Notes under the pieces: generated by a model
Database searches by the model: none
Seen by the model: the letters and a program-made list of their open reading frames with translations, nothing else
Told to the model about the DNA's origin: nothing
Program-made: the position numbers and the translations under genes
In this document: positions 14,746-24,900 of the stretch, one piece after another
Position numbering within the stretch: the first letter of the stretch is position 1
Layout of the letters: each line of letters opens with the position of its first letter
Assembly (NCBI GenBank): GCA_963681505.1
Contig: OY811978.1
Span: 3,728,917 to 3,792,916, forward strand
Direction of reading: 5' to 3'
Source of the DNA: Eunapius fragilis
Lineage: Eukaryota > Porifera > Demospongiae > Spongillida > Spongillidae
DNA: 64,000 nucleotides

Positions 14746-15190
14746 AGACTTAAATGAGGATATGGAATGGTAGAGACTTAAGATGCGTGGGCACAGCCAG
14801 GAGGATTGCTACCCTGGGTCCTAGGGTAAGCCTCCAGCAAATAATTTAGTCATAGAATAAATATTGGTGCATGTAAATTCACCCTAAATAAGGTTAGTCT
14901 GTCATACTACAACACAAATCAGATGCTGTATTTTGATTAGTGCTAGGCAATCCAAGTACGTAGAGAGTTGGAGCCCCCACCAACTCTCCTCCACACACAC
15001 CACTTCCAACAGCATGATTGTAAATAAGATTTTTTCTACTGTTTAGCTCCCGACCATCATCCACAACACTGAGAAGGGCTACATGCTAGCCGTCATCTTC
15101 ATCATGGCTAACATTGGCATTGCCATCTCCGTCATCAGTCTTCTACTCATCGCCATCTATGAAGAGGAACTGGACAATCTTGTGCACTGA
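1440..15190 (+). CDS. ZIP family zinc transporter (SLC39, LIV-1 subfamily), 5' part not found
   Basis: A multi-exon gene for a membrane importer of zinc and related metals. Exons by splice signals and matching phases: 1440-1624, 5879-6028, 6108-6251, 11867-11905, 12053-12245, 14202-14392, 15047-15190 (stop TGA). Exon 1 gives two membrane segments ending in DAVLHILPE. Exon 2 holds the third (CLLIAAVYVFFVLEFFMHA). Exon 3 carries a histidine-rich loop (HGHSHDH). Exon 5 holds the metal-site motifs HNFTDG and HEIPHE on helices 4 and 5, the signature of LIV-1 ZIPs. Exons 6-7 supply helices 6-8, including FLYISLVDL. The first visible exon begins with a split codon, so at least one upstream exon encodes the start and extracellular N terminus. 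It may lie left of the window or near 930-1200. No inactivating change was seen. Human SLC39 counterpart not resolved. Confidence 0.93.
1625..2190. other. ZIP intron, GT-rich start then plain AT-rich sequence
   Basis: The first 150 bases contain loose 'gtgaaggtgtgc' repeats. Nothing coding was recognised in the rest. Confidence 0.5.
2199..2340. repeat. Direct repeat flanking the Gypsy relic, copy 1
   Basis: The block beginning 'tcatttgttgtggtgttttc' and ending near 'gcaatgtgaaacatac' recurs at 3711-3835 with small differences. The two copies bracket the decayed Gypsy pol fragment, so they may be remnants of a repeated end or of an internal duplication. Confidence 0.6.
2780..3710 (-). pseudogene. 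Ty3/Gypsy-type retrotransposon pol relic (RNase H to integrase)
   Basis: Read on the minus strand, from about 3700 downward there is an RNase H-like piece with ASRTISQAERRYSQLNKEAL. This is followed by an integrase zinc-region piece containing VLLWGSRIDVPP (about 3310), then an integrase core piece with ADFAESF and LVVDAHSKWQEV (2830-2900). The order is the usual one for Ty3/Gypsy pol. Stops, frame changes and a 31-bp tandem array between the two integrase pieces break it. No gag, protease or LTRs were identified. It lies in a ZIP intron in antisense orientation. Confidence 0.75.
3031..3250. repeat. 31-bp minisatellite inside the Gypsy integrase relic
   Basis: About seven copies of a unit such as 'cccttgagcacaggcctttc' plus 'gttttcacaat'. 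The unit length is not a multiple of three and the array sits between two integrase-coding pieces, so it arose after coding function was lost. Confidence 0.85.
3711..3835. repeat. Direct repeat flanking the Gypsy relic, copy 2
   Basis: Second copy of the 2199-2340 block, shortened by about 15 bases around 'aaccaatggtttctctctag'. Confidence 0.6.
4069..5209. repeat. 16-bp minisatellite, about 70 units
   Basis: Unit 'ctagtctacacctaccc', drifting between 'taccc', 'tgccc', 'tactc' and 'ttctc'. It spans about 1.14 kb of ZIP intron. No promoter or ORF is visible inside. Confidence 0.95.
5401..5757. repeat. 29-bp minisatellite with telomere-like CCCTAA repeats
   Basis: About twelve copies of 'ccaagacatcaaaccctaac' plus 'cctaaccct'. 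Each unit carries two to three CCCTAA hexamers, the complement of the animal telomere repeat TTAGGG. Some units have an extra 'aa'. Confidence 0.93.
6484..11317. repeat. 22-bp intronic satellite, about 220 units, 4.8 kb
   Basis: Unit 'cataccactagctacatacagg', 22 bp, fills almost all of the ZIP intron between 6252 and 11866. Variants concentrate at one site (aggcat, agacat, aggctt, agtcat, aggttt, aggtat). A recurrent short variant, 'agctgcatacatagctacat', appears near 8938, 9168, 10226 and 10800. Blocks of variants recur in the same order, which indicates higher-order amplification. Confidence 0.97.
11318..11786. other. ZIP intron remainder, no gene accepted
   Basis: A minus-strand frame of 140 codons crosses 11298-11720 but has no recognisable motif and starts inside the satellite. 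It is treated as chance. Confidence 0.4.
11787..11826. repeat. (TG)n microsatellite
   Basis: Uninterrupted TG dinucleotides ending 40 bp before the ZIP microexon acceptor. Confidence 0.95.
11867..11905 (+). other. 39-nt ZIP microexon with GC-AG downstream intron
   Basis: The acceptor is 'ttctctacag' and the exon encodes 13 residues, MKEGGKPTSDDPK, extending the cytoplasmic loop between helices 3 and 4. The only donor that keeps frame is AAG|GCGAGT, a GC donor with otherwise good consensus. The GT at 11880 would give a 13-nt exon and break the phase. Both neighbouring exons join at phase 0. Confidence 0.65.
12577..12645. repeat. 16-bp short tandem repeat, four units
   Basis: 'ttacaaaagtgttcag' occurs twice, followed by two copies with 'ttacaatagtgttc'. 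Confidence 0.8.
12831..12875. repeat. (CT)n-rich tract next to Helitron-like copy 1
   Basis: CT dinucleotides preceded by 'ccccccacccccc', just beyond the 3' end of the element. Confidence 0.85.
12904..13804 (-). mobile_element. Helitron-like element, copy 1 (non-autonomous)
   Basis: On the minus strand the element begins TCAGGAACTACGATAGTAGT, which forms a terminal hairpin. It continues through a body shared with copies at 34220 and 53480 and ends in a roughly 280-bp palindrome closing with CTTTACTTGTA. The preceding base is A and the following base T, with no target duplication. A deleted trace of the coding start (near 13370-13260) remains. It lies inside the ZIP intron between exons 12053-12245 and 14202-14392. 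The family assignment rests on insertion behaviour and shared ends, not on a Rep/helicase domain, which is absent. Confidence 0.7.
14406..14450. repeat. (CA)n microsatellite 14 bp after a ZIP donor site
   Basis: CA dinucleotides begin right after the donor of the 14202-14392 exon. A second tract of TG units lies at 14718-14746 in the same intron. Confidence 0.95.
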
Positions 15191-16515
15191 TTGCTGGGCA
15201 GCAGTGTCTGGGCTTTATGGAAGCAAATACAAATATATTCGGAGAAGAGCTAATAAGTAGAAAGACAATTCCCTTCTCGTAGAGCATGCACGTAGTTTAT
15301 ACGTTAACGTTTGGACTTATAATTAACGATATATTAACTGACATTCAAGGATGCATGCGATACGCGTGGTGCGATTTTAGAAAAACGCTGATAATACAAT
15401 GTAATACAGAAAGGACAGACTAATTAATCGCAGTAAACAGAAGGTGGTGGCCGTCCATTATATGGGTCGCTTAACCTTTAATTTCCCGTTGTCCTACGCG
15501 TAGATTATCGTCCTATGCGTAGGACGCAAGTTGAATTTAATTTTTAGCAAACTCATAAGATCTAAGAACAAACCAAAATCTCATTCTACTGTAGAAATGG
15601 TTATTAATTCAGAAATTTTTTTTAATTTCTTGCAATTCTTCAACGATTGTCAAATACAATCAATACTGCATTGCTAAATGATGTATTTGCGGTAAATCGC
15701 AAAGCAACTTAAAGTACTAAAAAGTAATGTTGGGAAGATCAGAGCAACATGTTAAAAGAAGGGGGTAGTAAGACAGGTCTTTTGCACTAAGCATATAAAG
15801 AAGTAGATTGTAGATTTGGAAATTGCTAGCTCTACAAGCTTTTGGGTCCGTGGATAAAAGTGCCGTTCAATTCTTCGAATGTATTAAAATTTACATTTTC
15901 GATCAATTTTCACGCAATTTTCTTCAATTCCCTTATTTTTCTAATACTTGAAATTTTTAATTTTTGACCAAATTTATGCAATTTTCTCAATTTTGGCATC
16001 GTGCATCATTGATTTTTCCGTCGCGCGTTCAATTTCCTATTGTGTAAAATAATTTAATTGCATACTTGAATTTTAACGCATGCTGCCTCATTTCAATTTT
16101 CAAATTTTCATCATCGTAAAAATTGGAATGGAACTGGATCCTCTTACTTTTGGGTGTGGGACCCTCCTTTATACATGTGTAATCAAATTCGTCCATTCCA
16201 CGAGGGAGGGGCCCCCAATTCAGTTCAAGGATAGGACCCTAGTACTCCCCTCTTAGTTACTTTCTTTGGCAAGTCCATATGCACGCACGCACTAGTACGG
16301 ACGCGCGCGCGTGTGCACGGACGTCTAACCCTCTCGTCGCTATGGTGCATGCACAGTCTAAGACTCTCGTCGCTATGGTGCATGCAAGGACTAGCACTGG
16401 TGCTATGGGTCAATTCTTTGATGCATGGTGACCATTTGAGGGAGAAACTCCACAGTTCAGGCACGGAAAATAAATAAAAAATTAGAAAGCTTGACAACTA
16501 CCCACTAACGTTATT
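15191..16515. other. AT-rich intergenic region after the ZIP gene
   Basis: Holds the presumed ZIP 3' UTR and then very AT-rich DNA (15590-16110). A short duplicated motif, 'ctcgtcgctatggtgcatgc', occurs twice near 16340-16385. No gene seen. Confidence 0.5.
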
Positions 16516-16791
16516 ATGCAGTACACTGTCGAATATACGCCCTCCTCACAGCAAAATTTTGCCTTAAAATGCCGGAATTCCAAGAGCTCTGCGTGTGGTA
16601 CACTGTCTTCAGTTCGAACATCAATATATGCTAGTCCTCGTTCCCATTTGCATCGCGTTACTTATTTCCGGAAGTCTACTTTCGGCACATTAATGACATT
16701 CCTAGTGAGGGTGTGTCTGGCGCCAAAATTTTGGTACAGCAGTTTTGAAGGCGTTTACCATCTTTTCGAACAAAGAGCTTTATCTGCAACG

Positions 16792-17042
16792 TAAGTGACC
16801 GTTTCTAGATCTGTTTAGTAAGTGTTTTTCAGAAAGCCTCCGGTTAGCAGCGTAAGGAAATAGTTAGAGCAAGGGAGGGAGACGATGGTGGGAGGTGATG
16901 ACCTCCAGCTTGTGCAAGAGAGATGTTAGTTAGGCTTGGGACAACTCCCAAAGCTTTACGCTAACTTCTTCGCGCATTAAAAAAAAAAATCCTTTTCTTC
17001 TCTGAAAGTTATATGTCCTTTTTACTTTAAACTTTAATACAG
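16792..17042 (+). other. 5' UTR intron of the small GC-rich gene
   Basis: A strong donor, 'aac|gtaagtgacc', at 16792 and an acceptor, 'ctttaatacag', ending at 17042 place an intron just before the start codon. The first exon would be non-coding and lie upstream of 16792. Confidence 0.55.
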
Positions 17043-17047
17043 GCATC

Positions 17048-17401
17048 ATGGCAGGTCAGGGCAAGTGGAGCAACCCCGTCCCTCTCAAAAACTTCGCTGA
17101 GAGCCCGCAGGAGGGTGGGAAATACGAGATCGGTGCTCTCACCGCGGGCGGTACGCGGAGCGGGCAAAAGGTTTTCGCGGCGGCTTACTCGGGCGACGCT
17201 CAGGGAGCGGGCGTGACCATCCGCGGCAGACTGGGAGACCACTACGGGGGCGTGGTGCCAACTGGAAACGCGGAGGTGGACGAGCAGTTGAAGGGAGGCC
17301 AGAAGGACAACTTGTCCTGCCGCTGGAAGGTAGAGAAACCCAAGAAGGCTCGCCAGCCAAAGGCCAAAGAGGCGACATCGGCTGCTGCACCATCGTCTTG
17401 A
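17048..17401 (+). CDS. Small basic-tailed protein of unknown function, 117 aa
   Basis: I do not recognise this protein. The start is ATG at 17048, five bases after a splice acceptor. The frame is uninterrupted to TGA at 17399. The body (residues 1-95) is rich in Gly, Ala and Gln, with runs such as GGKYEIGALTAGGTRSGQK and GVTIRGRLGDHYGGVVPTG that suggest a compact beta-rich fold. The last 22 residues are Lys/Ala-rich (EKPKKARQPKAKE), possibly for nucleic-acid or surface binding. There is no signal peptide or membrane segment. GC content is clearly higher than in the flanks, which fits a highly expressed or selected coding exon rather than chance. Its 3' end faces the 3' end of NIT2 about 400 bp away. 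Confidence 0.75.
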   Translation: MAGQGKWSNPVPLKNFAESPQEGGKYEIGALTAGGTRSGQKVFAAAYSGDAQGAGVTIRGRLGDHYGGVVPTGNAEVDEQLKGGQKDNLSCRWKVEKPKKARQPKAKEATSAAAPSS

Positions 17402-17802
17402 GGCCATGCACGGGCACGTTATAAAATGTATATATAGGAGAAAACACGTTCACTTGTTAGCTTTTAGTTCATGTGTACATATATCTTCATGTTAAATTTT
17501 AATGTTTCTTTTCCTCTTCCTTTGTGTGATTTTTAAATCCTTTTTAAAAAAAAGAAAACTTTCCTGTCTGAAGGCCCGATTTATCGGGGAGCGCACGCTA
17601 TTCGACATCCAATGAGAGTGGAATGCATGACTGAAGGAAATATATTTATATTACCGCTCATCAGCTCTAGTTGTTGCATATTCTATAGATGAACGTTAGT
17701 GAGTGTGAAGCCATTACCCACCAACGCTTTAACTATTGCCATGACAACCCATAATATAATTTATACACGATCACTGCGCATGTACAATGAGTTTAATACC
17801 AC
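17402..17802. other. Convergent intergenic spacer
   Basis: Holds the 3' ends of the small gene and of NIT2. AT-rich, with no coding signal. Confidence 0.5.
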
Positions 17803-18083
17803 TCAGTGAGTGATCTGTGAAGACAGGGTGTAAAGGTCTTGCCTCCTCTGCTGTGTGACCGGTATCTGCCTCCTCACACTCTCCAAGAACTCAAGATCCA
17901 CCTCCCCATAGACAATCTCCTCTTTCTCACTGGCCTTAGCAACCACCTCACCCCTGTAAGAGAGGGGAGAGTGCAGACATTGCTTATAAACATAACATCT
18001 CATACATACACACACATACTCTGATGTGTAAATACCCTCACCGCAATGTGACAACTACAATGCAGCCATCACACACAGACACA

Positions 18084-18120
<37 letters not shown>

Positions 18121-18406
18121 TATTAACACAACAGTCCCCTTTGCACCACCACACAGCAGTGAGGAACACCCACCAAGGGTTGGCTAAAGTGGAGTGGCCC
18201 CAAGCAACGTAGGAAGCGGTCTCATCCCTCGCAGGACTAATGGCTGCCACATAGAGCTGGTTGTCAAGGGCCCTGCGTTTTGTGTGTGCATGCACGTGGG
18301 GTTAGTTCGTATGTGTGTTATGTTGGGTGCATACATTGCATGTGCACATGTCGAGTTGTGACTTGTTGGTGGGATGTGCTTGTATTTATGTGGGTGCAAA
18401 ACATGT

Positions 18407-18474
<68 letters not shown>

Positions 18475-18851
18475 TTAATTGACCATACATACTATACAAA
18501 CCTGCTTCTCAGCAATAGTTCCCAATGGGCAGGACCAGTTGTCATGTTGAATGCTCCTGGAAAGCATAGCAGCTGGCAACCTAACAGTGAAGATAGCCAC
18601 AATGCAGAAAGGGAGGAAATAAGTGGAGGGGAACAGAAATGAGAGGTGGAAAGGAGGGAGGGAGGGAGGGAGGGAGGGAGAGAGGGAGGGAGGGAGGGAG
18701 GGAGGGAGGGAGGGAGGGAGGGAGGGAGGGAGGGAGAGAGGGAGGGAGGGAGGGAGGGAGGGAGGGAGGAAGACCTGTGGCACATTGCCTGATATCTTGC
18801 ATGCTGTAAATGTCATTACTTCCACTTAGAAACTACATAAACACATTGCCA

Positions 18852-18928
<77 letters not shown>

Positions 18929-21900
18929 CACACCCAACTCAGAGAACAAGCTACAAAACAAACCAGACATCCATATGAACAGCAAAACGGTACTATGATT
19001 TCCCACTTCCTGTACAATAATCTTATACGGCAGAAGCCATGTACTGACCTCACACACACATGCCCACACACACATGCCCACACACATATGCACACACACA
19101 CACATACGCACGCACACACACATGCCCACACACATACGCACGCACACACATATGCACACAAACATACGCACGCACACATATGCACAGACAAACCACATAC
19201 ACATACGCACACACAAACCACACACACATACGCACATACACACACACACACAAATACACCCACTCACCCTGCTGTGCATAGATTGATGCCAGATCTTTAA
19301 ACCTCAGGTCATAACAGATACCTACTCCAACTCTACACCACTCTAGAAATAGAAATTATTACATCATGGTATAATAAGTCAGTCAAGACATACAGAAGTG
19401 ATAGAATAGGTGGTAGTGACAGTAGTGACAGTATAGATGTGGTGACGGTAGTGACCGTAGGGGTGTGGTGATTGTGTGACTGTGTAGTGATGGTAGTGAC
19501 TGTGCAGGTGTGCGGTGATGGTGTGTAGGTCAGGTGTGGTGATTGTAGGTGTGTGGTGATGGTAGTGGTGGTGATGGTAGTGATGGTAGCGACTGTGTAG
19601 GTGTGTGTGGTGATGGTAGTGACTAGGTGTGTGGTGATGGTAGTGACTAGGTGTGTGGTGATGGTAGTGTGTGTGGTAATGGTAGTGACTAGGTGTATGG
19701 TGATGTAGTGACTGTGTAGATGTGTGGTGATGGTGTGACTGTGTAGGAATGAGTTGGTGGTAGTTAACGTGTGTACATGTATATACATATGTATTAACAA
19801 TGCATTGCGCTTTTAATGTCTAATGTACTGGGCGTCCTCTCAAGGGTACAATTGTCTATCATGGTGTATTGATTCATGTTCTGCCAGTTTTAACATTCCT
19901 TTTACATTTGACAGTGCATGCTCGTTGCACAGGTCCTTTGGAGCTTGGCCCAAAATTGCTGAGATACAATTCTTTTTCTCTGGTCCCAAATCAGAGCGTC
20001 AAAGTGAAGCTATTGATATAGATGGTTACTATTATCTCAATCGCTTTGACAATCTGGCTTGGGCCATTAGAGGTATGGACTAAGCTACAGAGGGAGGTAT
20101 GGACTAAGCTACAGAGGGAGGTATGGACTATGCTACAGAGGGAGGTATGGACTAAGCTACAGAGGGAGGTATGGACTAAGCTACAGAGGGAGGTATGGAC
20201 TATGCTACAGAGGGAGGTATGAACTAAGCTACAGAGGGAGGTATGGACTAAGCTACAGAGGGAGGTATGGACTAAGCTACAGAGGGAGGTATGAACTAAG
20301 CTACAGAGGGAGGTATGGACTAAGCTACAGAGGGAGGTATGGACTATGCTACAGAGGGAGGTATGGACTATGCTACAGAGGGAGGTATGGACTATGCTAC
20401 AGGGAGAGGTGGGACTATGTTACAGAGGAAGGTATGGACTATGCTACAGAGGGAGGTATGGACTATGCTACAGAGGGAGGTATGGACTATGCTACAGGGA
20501 GAGGTGGGACTATGTTACAGAGGGAGGTATGGGCTAACAGGGAGAGGTGTGGACTATGCTACAGAGGGAGGTATGGGCTATGTTACAGAGGGAGGTATGG
20601 ACTATGTTACAGAGGGAGGTACGGACTAACAGGGAGAGGTGTGGACTATGCTACAGGGCTATGCAAAGGGTTACTAACACAACATGTACCAACATGTACA
20701 CAACCACCAACAGGCCATGAATAAGTCATGCTGAATGGTGTCAAAGCTATCAATACACTTAGGGCAAATCACTTGCCACATAAGGCAGTACTCCCAATGA
20801 TAAACAGGTCATGAGTTCTTTTGGTCACCCTCCCCTCCCACTTGGCCCCACCCACACATCACGTGACAGACAAAATAACGGCTCTATCATTATATTTGTA
20901 ACTCTAATTTGCCACTCAAACAGTTTATTATTAATGAAGAATGCAGGTGGAACAAGGATTGTCGTAAACAGAATGAACACAGGAGGTTTGAAGATACAAG
21001 TGAAGGAAGATGAAAGGAAGATGAAAGGAAGAAGGGTGTGTGTGTGTGTGTGTGCGTGTGCGCGTGTGTGTTCACAACTGCCAATGAATACTGTCACAGT
21101 ACGTAGGCGTTGCAGGCCTAACATTAACCCCATCCGAACACGGCACTCAGTATAGTTTATGTAGAGGCGAAAGGATATGCTCTGATGGTTATCATATATG
21201 GAAACAGTGTCAAACATAATCACCTTCGTGATTCTCTGTGGACTGTAAACAGCCTCTATGAAATTATCATTCAAAATTGGACTATCAATGAATTTATAAT
21301 TAGCCGTACATATACATTTCAATGCGAGCGTTATTTTTCTTTTGCTTGTCCTGAAAAATTTGAAAACGTTAATTTTTTTTGAAAAACTGCCCATATGGAT
21401 GATTTGCTGGACACTGTCGTTTCATTGTGCATGCTGCCAATAACAACATACAAACACTCAACCAGATTATATTTACAGGACAGTTCACAACAAAATTGTT
21501 ACTGGCAATGGAGGGAAGGGAAGGGGAGGGGAGGGGAGGGGAAGGGAGGGGAGGGGAGGGAAGGGGAGGGGAGGGAGGGGAGGGAAGGGGAGGGAGGGGA
21601 GGGGAAGGGGTTGAGCTGTGGAGGGAAGGAGGTTGAGCTGTGGAGGGGAAGGGGGTTGAGCTGTGGAGGGGAAGGGTTGAGCTGTGGAGGGAAGGGGTTG
21701 AGCTGTGGAGGGGAAGGGTTGAGCTGTGGAGGGGAAGGGGGTTGAGCTGTGGAGGGGAAGGGGGTTGAGCTGTGGAGGGGAAGGGGGTTGAGCTGTGGAG
21801 GGGAAGGGGGTTGAGCTGTGGAGGGGAAGGGGGTTGAGCTGTGGAGGGGAAGGGGTTGAGCTGTGGAGGGGAAGGGGTTGAGTTTGGAGGTGATGCAGTA

Positions 21901-24900
21901 ACCGCAAATTAGCCATTGTTTAGATAGAGCAGTATAATTATTCCACTCATCAACAAATTTTGTTTAAGACTACGATGGTGGCTAGTGTCTGTTAGTTTAT
22001 TTCAACGCACTGAGAGGCAAAACGAATTGTTAGTGTACAATGGAAAACAATCACCATTTTACCAGCGCTCATATGGGAATAGATCAAGAGTGTTGTTACC
22101 TGCCAAACAAGCATGCATGTAGTTAAGGGGCTCCACAGTCCCTCAGGTGCCAGGACACTGGAAGCATGCATTAATATTATTTCATAAACAGTTTTGTAAC
22201 TCATTGTGGCACTCCATTTTCTTAATAAATTGACAAAGATTGCATACTGTGTATTAACTTATAAGTGAAAGTGCTTTATACTTCTAAATTTGAATTGCTT
22301 TCAGATGTAAAAAATAAAACATGCAGCAGTGAATGTGAGTAAGAGTTTTGATGTCCTCTTTCCAATGATTCTATAGTTATAAGCAACTACTTCAAGTGAT
22401 ATAGCAGGTTCCATGGCAGGAATGGATCTACTGAGAGTAGGCAAAATCAGTCAAAAGCTAGATAAGATGGAGGAAGCTTTCTCTCCTATCAAAAAGAAGA
22501 TGCTATGAGCGGAGATGGATGTACCTTCATCAGCATGCTAGTTTCTTTTATGAAGGGAGTTCAGAAAGTCCTCCACCTGTAATGTAATAGGGAAACAACT
22601 GGAACAGGCAAAGGTCTTGCACCACTCAGACGTACTGACAAGGCTTTGGGTCAAATCAAATCCAAATAGTGAGAGGTTTATTGTAAAATAATGCACCCTG
22701 TCCATATATGGTGGTGCTTGTCATAGAAATATTATCTGATAGTATCTGCTTTATTGAAGGGGCTTATCTATAATAGCACTAGTAACACTACTACCAGATT
22801 TATCTGTTTTATTTCGAGTTTGTTAAATCACTGTGATTTTTGATGTATTTACAGTATCTTGATACTTTTGGCTTCAGTTGTGCTACGTAACATAATAGTT
22901 AATTAATTTTGACAAGCATAATATGAGCTTACTTAGAGCTACATAACAGTGCATTGCAAATCTGTGTGAGATATGCCCTATAAAGTAAATCTTGATTGCT
23001 GTGGTTAGATTTTCAAACCTGTTGTAATAAATACTCACTACGTATATCATAAATGTTTACTCCTCATCCTCTCCCTCCTCTCTCCATCCTCTCCCTCCCT
23101 CCTCTCTCCATCCTCTCCCTCCCTCCTCTCCCTCCATCCTCTCCCTCCCTCCTCTCCCTCCATCCTTTCCCTTCATCCCCTCCCTCTCTCCCTCCATTCA
23201 TCATCTCCCTCCCTCCTCTGCCTCCCTCTGATCAGACGTCATAACATTTTGACGCACAGAGAAGCTTGTTGGGGACATTTCTAATGCGCTTGCCTATCCT
23301 ATTAGATTGCTTTGTAACTCAGGGGTAGTATTATACATATACTTGTAGCTCTACCTGTTTCCTGAGGAAAAGGATCTGAGATGCATTCCATTCACATCCT
23401 TTGATCACTTACTTCCTGCTCGATCGCGCAATACTATTAAATAACCATGCATGCAAAATTGATTTTTGTAACTGGAGAGTCTTGGCTTTAGACCTCACCC
23501 CCACCCCCGCTCCTGGCCGGAACACTAAATTGCGTGCTACTCACTGAACGCTTCATTGATACACGTATGAAATTAATTATTCATAGCTAGTCGGGCTGAG
23601 GGGGGTCTTTAGACCTCAAAGGAACCCCCCCCCCCCCCCCCTCCACCTGGATCCTCCACTGATTGTTCACAATAGTATTTTATTTAATACTATATAAAAA
23701 AGAATGCAATATAACTTCTGAAAGGTAAGTGCTATCAACCTCATATTTTGAACATGCTACTACATAACTCTACATAGCACCCAAATACAAGGTTCCCTTC
23801 TCTTACCCCTTGTGTGTAGGTGCAATGTAAAATGGCAGATATCAAGTTTTAAATACTTCCAATATATCTTCTGAAAGGTTAAGTGCTATGGACTTCCTGT
23901 TTTGAATGCTTCATGCTACCTCATCCATTTCATATAATATTGAATACCATTCAACCCCTGGTTTTTGTCGATAACTTCCATTTGGCACAAATGAAGGGTG
24001 AGAATTCCAGGGAATTCCCCCTAAGAGTGCTACACTGACCTGTGTCAAATGTGGAGAACTGACTGCCAGCAGAGAGTGTCTCAGACTCATGAAAACTGAT
24101 CTTCCCGGGAACATCGATATCAAACAGATGCATCTGTAGTATGGCAAACATTTTTAAAATTCTTAACCTTGATGCATTTAAAACTGGGCCAGCAATTGTA
24201 ATCGTAAGTAAGTGCACAATTCTAATTGCATGCGAAAATTGTAACGATGGTCATCGGAATTGACTTTAATAACTTCATAATTCTCATACGATATACCTAA
24301 ATAAATATGTATGAATTTTTCACAATTCGCACCTGGACCATTAATGCCTCAGATACCTTAGGTTTGGTTAGGAACGGTTGTAAGCAGTTTCATGTGATTT
24401 CTTAGAAATCAGTCTTTTCTTTTAACACGCGGTTTACGACAGATGCGGGGAAATCTTGATTATTTTGGGGATATTCATAAAATGAATAATTCCCTCCTAG
24501 TAGAGTCGCACGTTTTTTCTTGCAGTATTATCTATATAAAGCATTTTGACGCTCAGTACATATTTACGACTGCCCTATGGAAAAATCCCCAGGTTTTATA
24601 CAGGCTCGTATTGTCGAACAACTCCGCAAACATGCCGTACCAGGGACTGGCCAATTCCTGGTATATTTCACTACTTGTACCATTATATTCATCTAATGTG
24701 TGTATAAAAATCGTTTCTTAACATTCGCTTCTCTGTTTGCATCGATATATGTATATATGTAGTGTATCGGCGCGGCGGGCCACGCCCATTTTTGGATTTA
24801 GAATAACGGAATTGTTTTGCTTAATCTTCACGCAAATCCATAAAATGCCAATGGAATATTGGCTAGCAATGCATATAAATACCCAAGTGGGCATGTCAAA

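Noticed and set aside
18826..19300. Cys/Val- and His/Thr-rich ORFs of 70-148 codons
   Set aside because: Products of GT/CA repeats inside NIT2 introns.
20022..20724. Repetitive ORFs of 60-96 codons
   Set aside because: The 24-bp minisatellite is a multiple of three and stays open by chance.
20825..21394. 189-codon minus-strand ORF
   Set aside because: Runs through a GT/CA tract, no recognisable motif, AT-driven composition; lies in a NIT2 intron.
22414..22509. 31-codon helical frame as a NIT2 or host exon
   Set aside because: NIT2 exons are already fully accounted for, and there is no donor or acceptor support.
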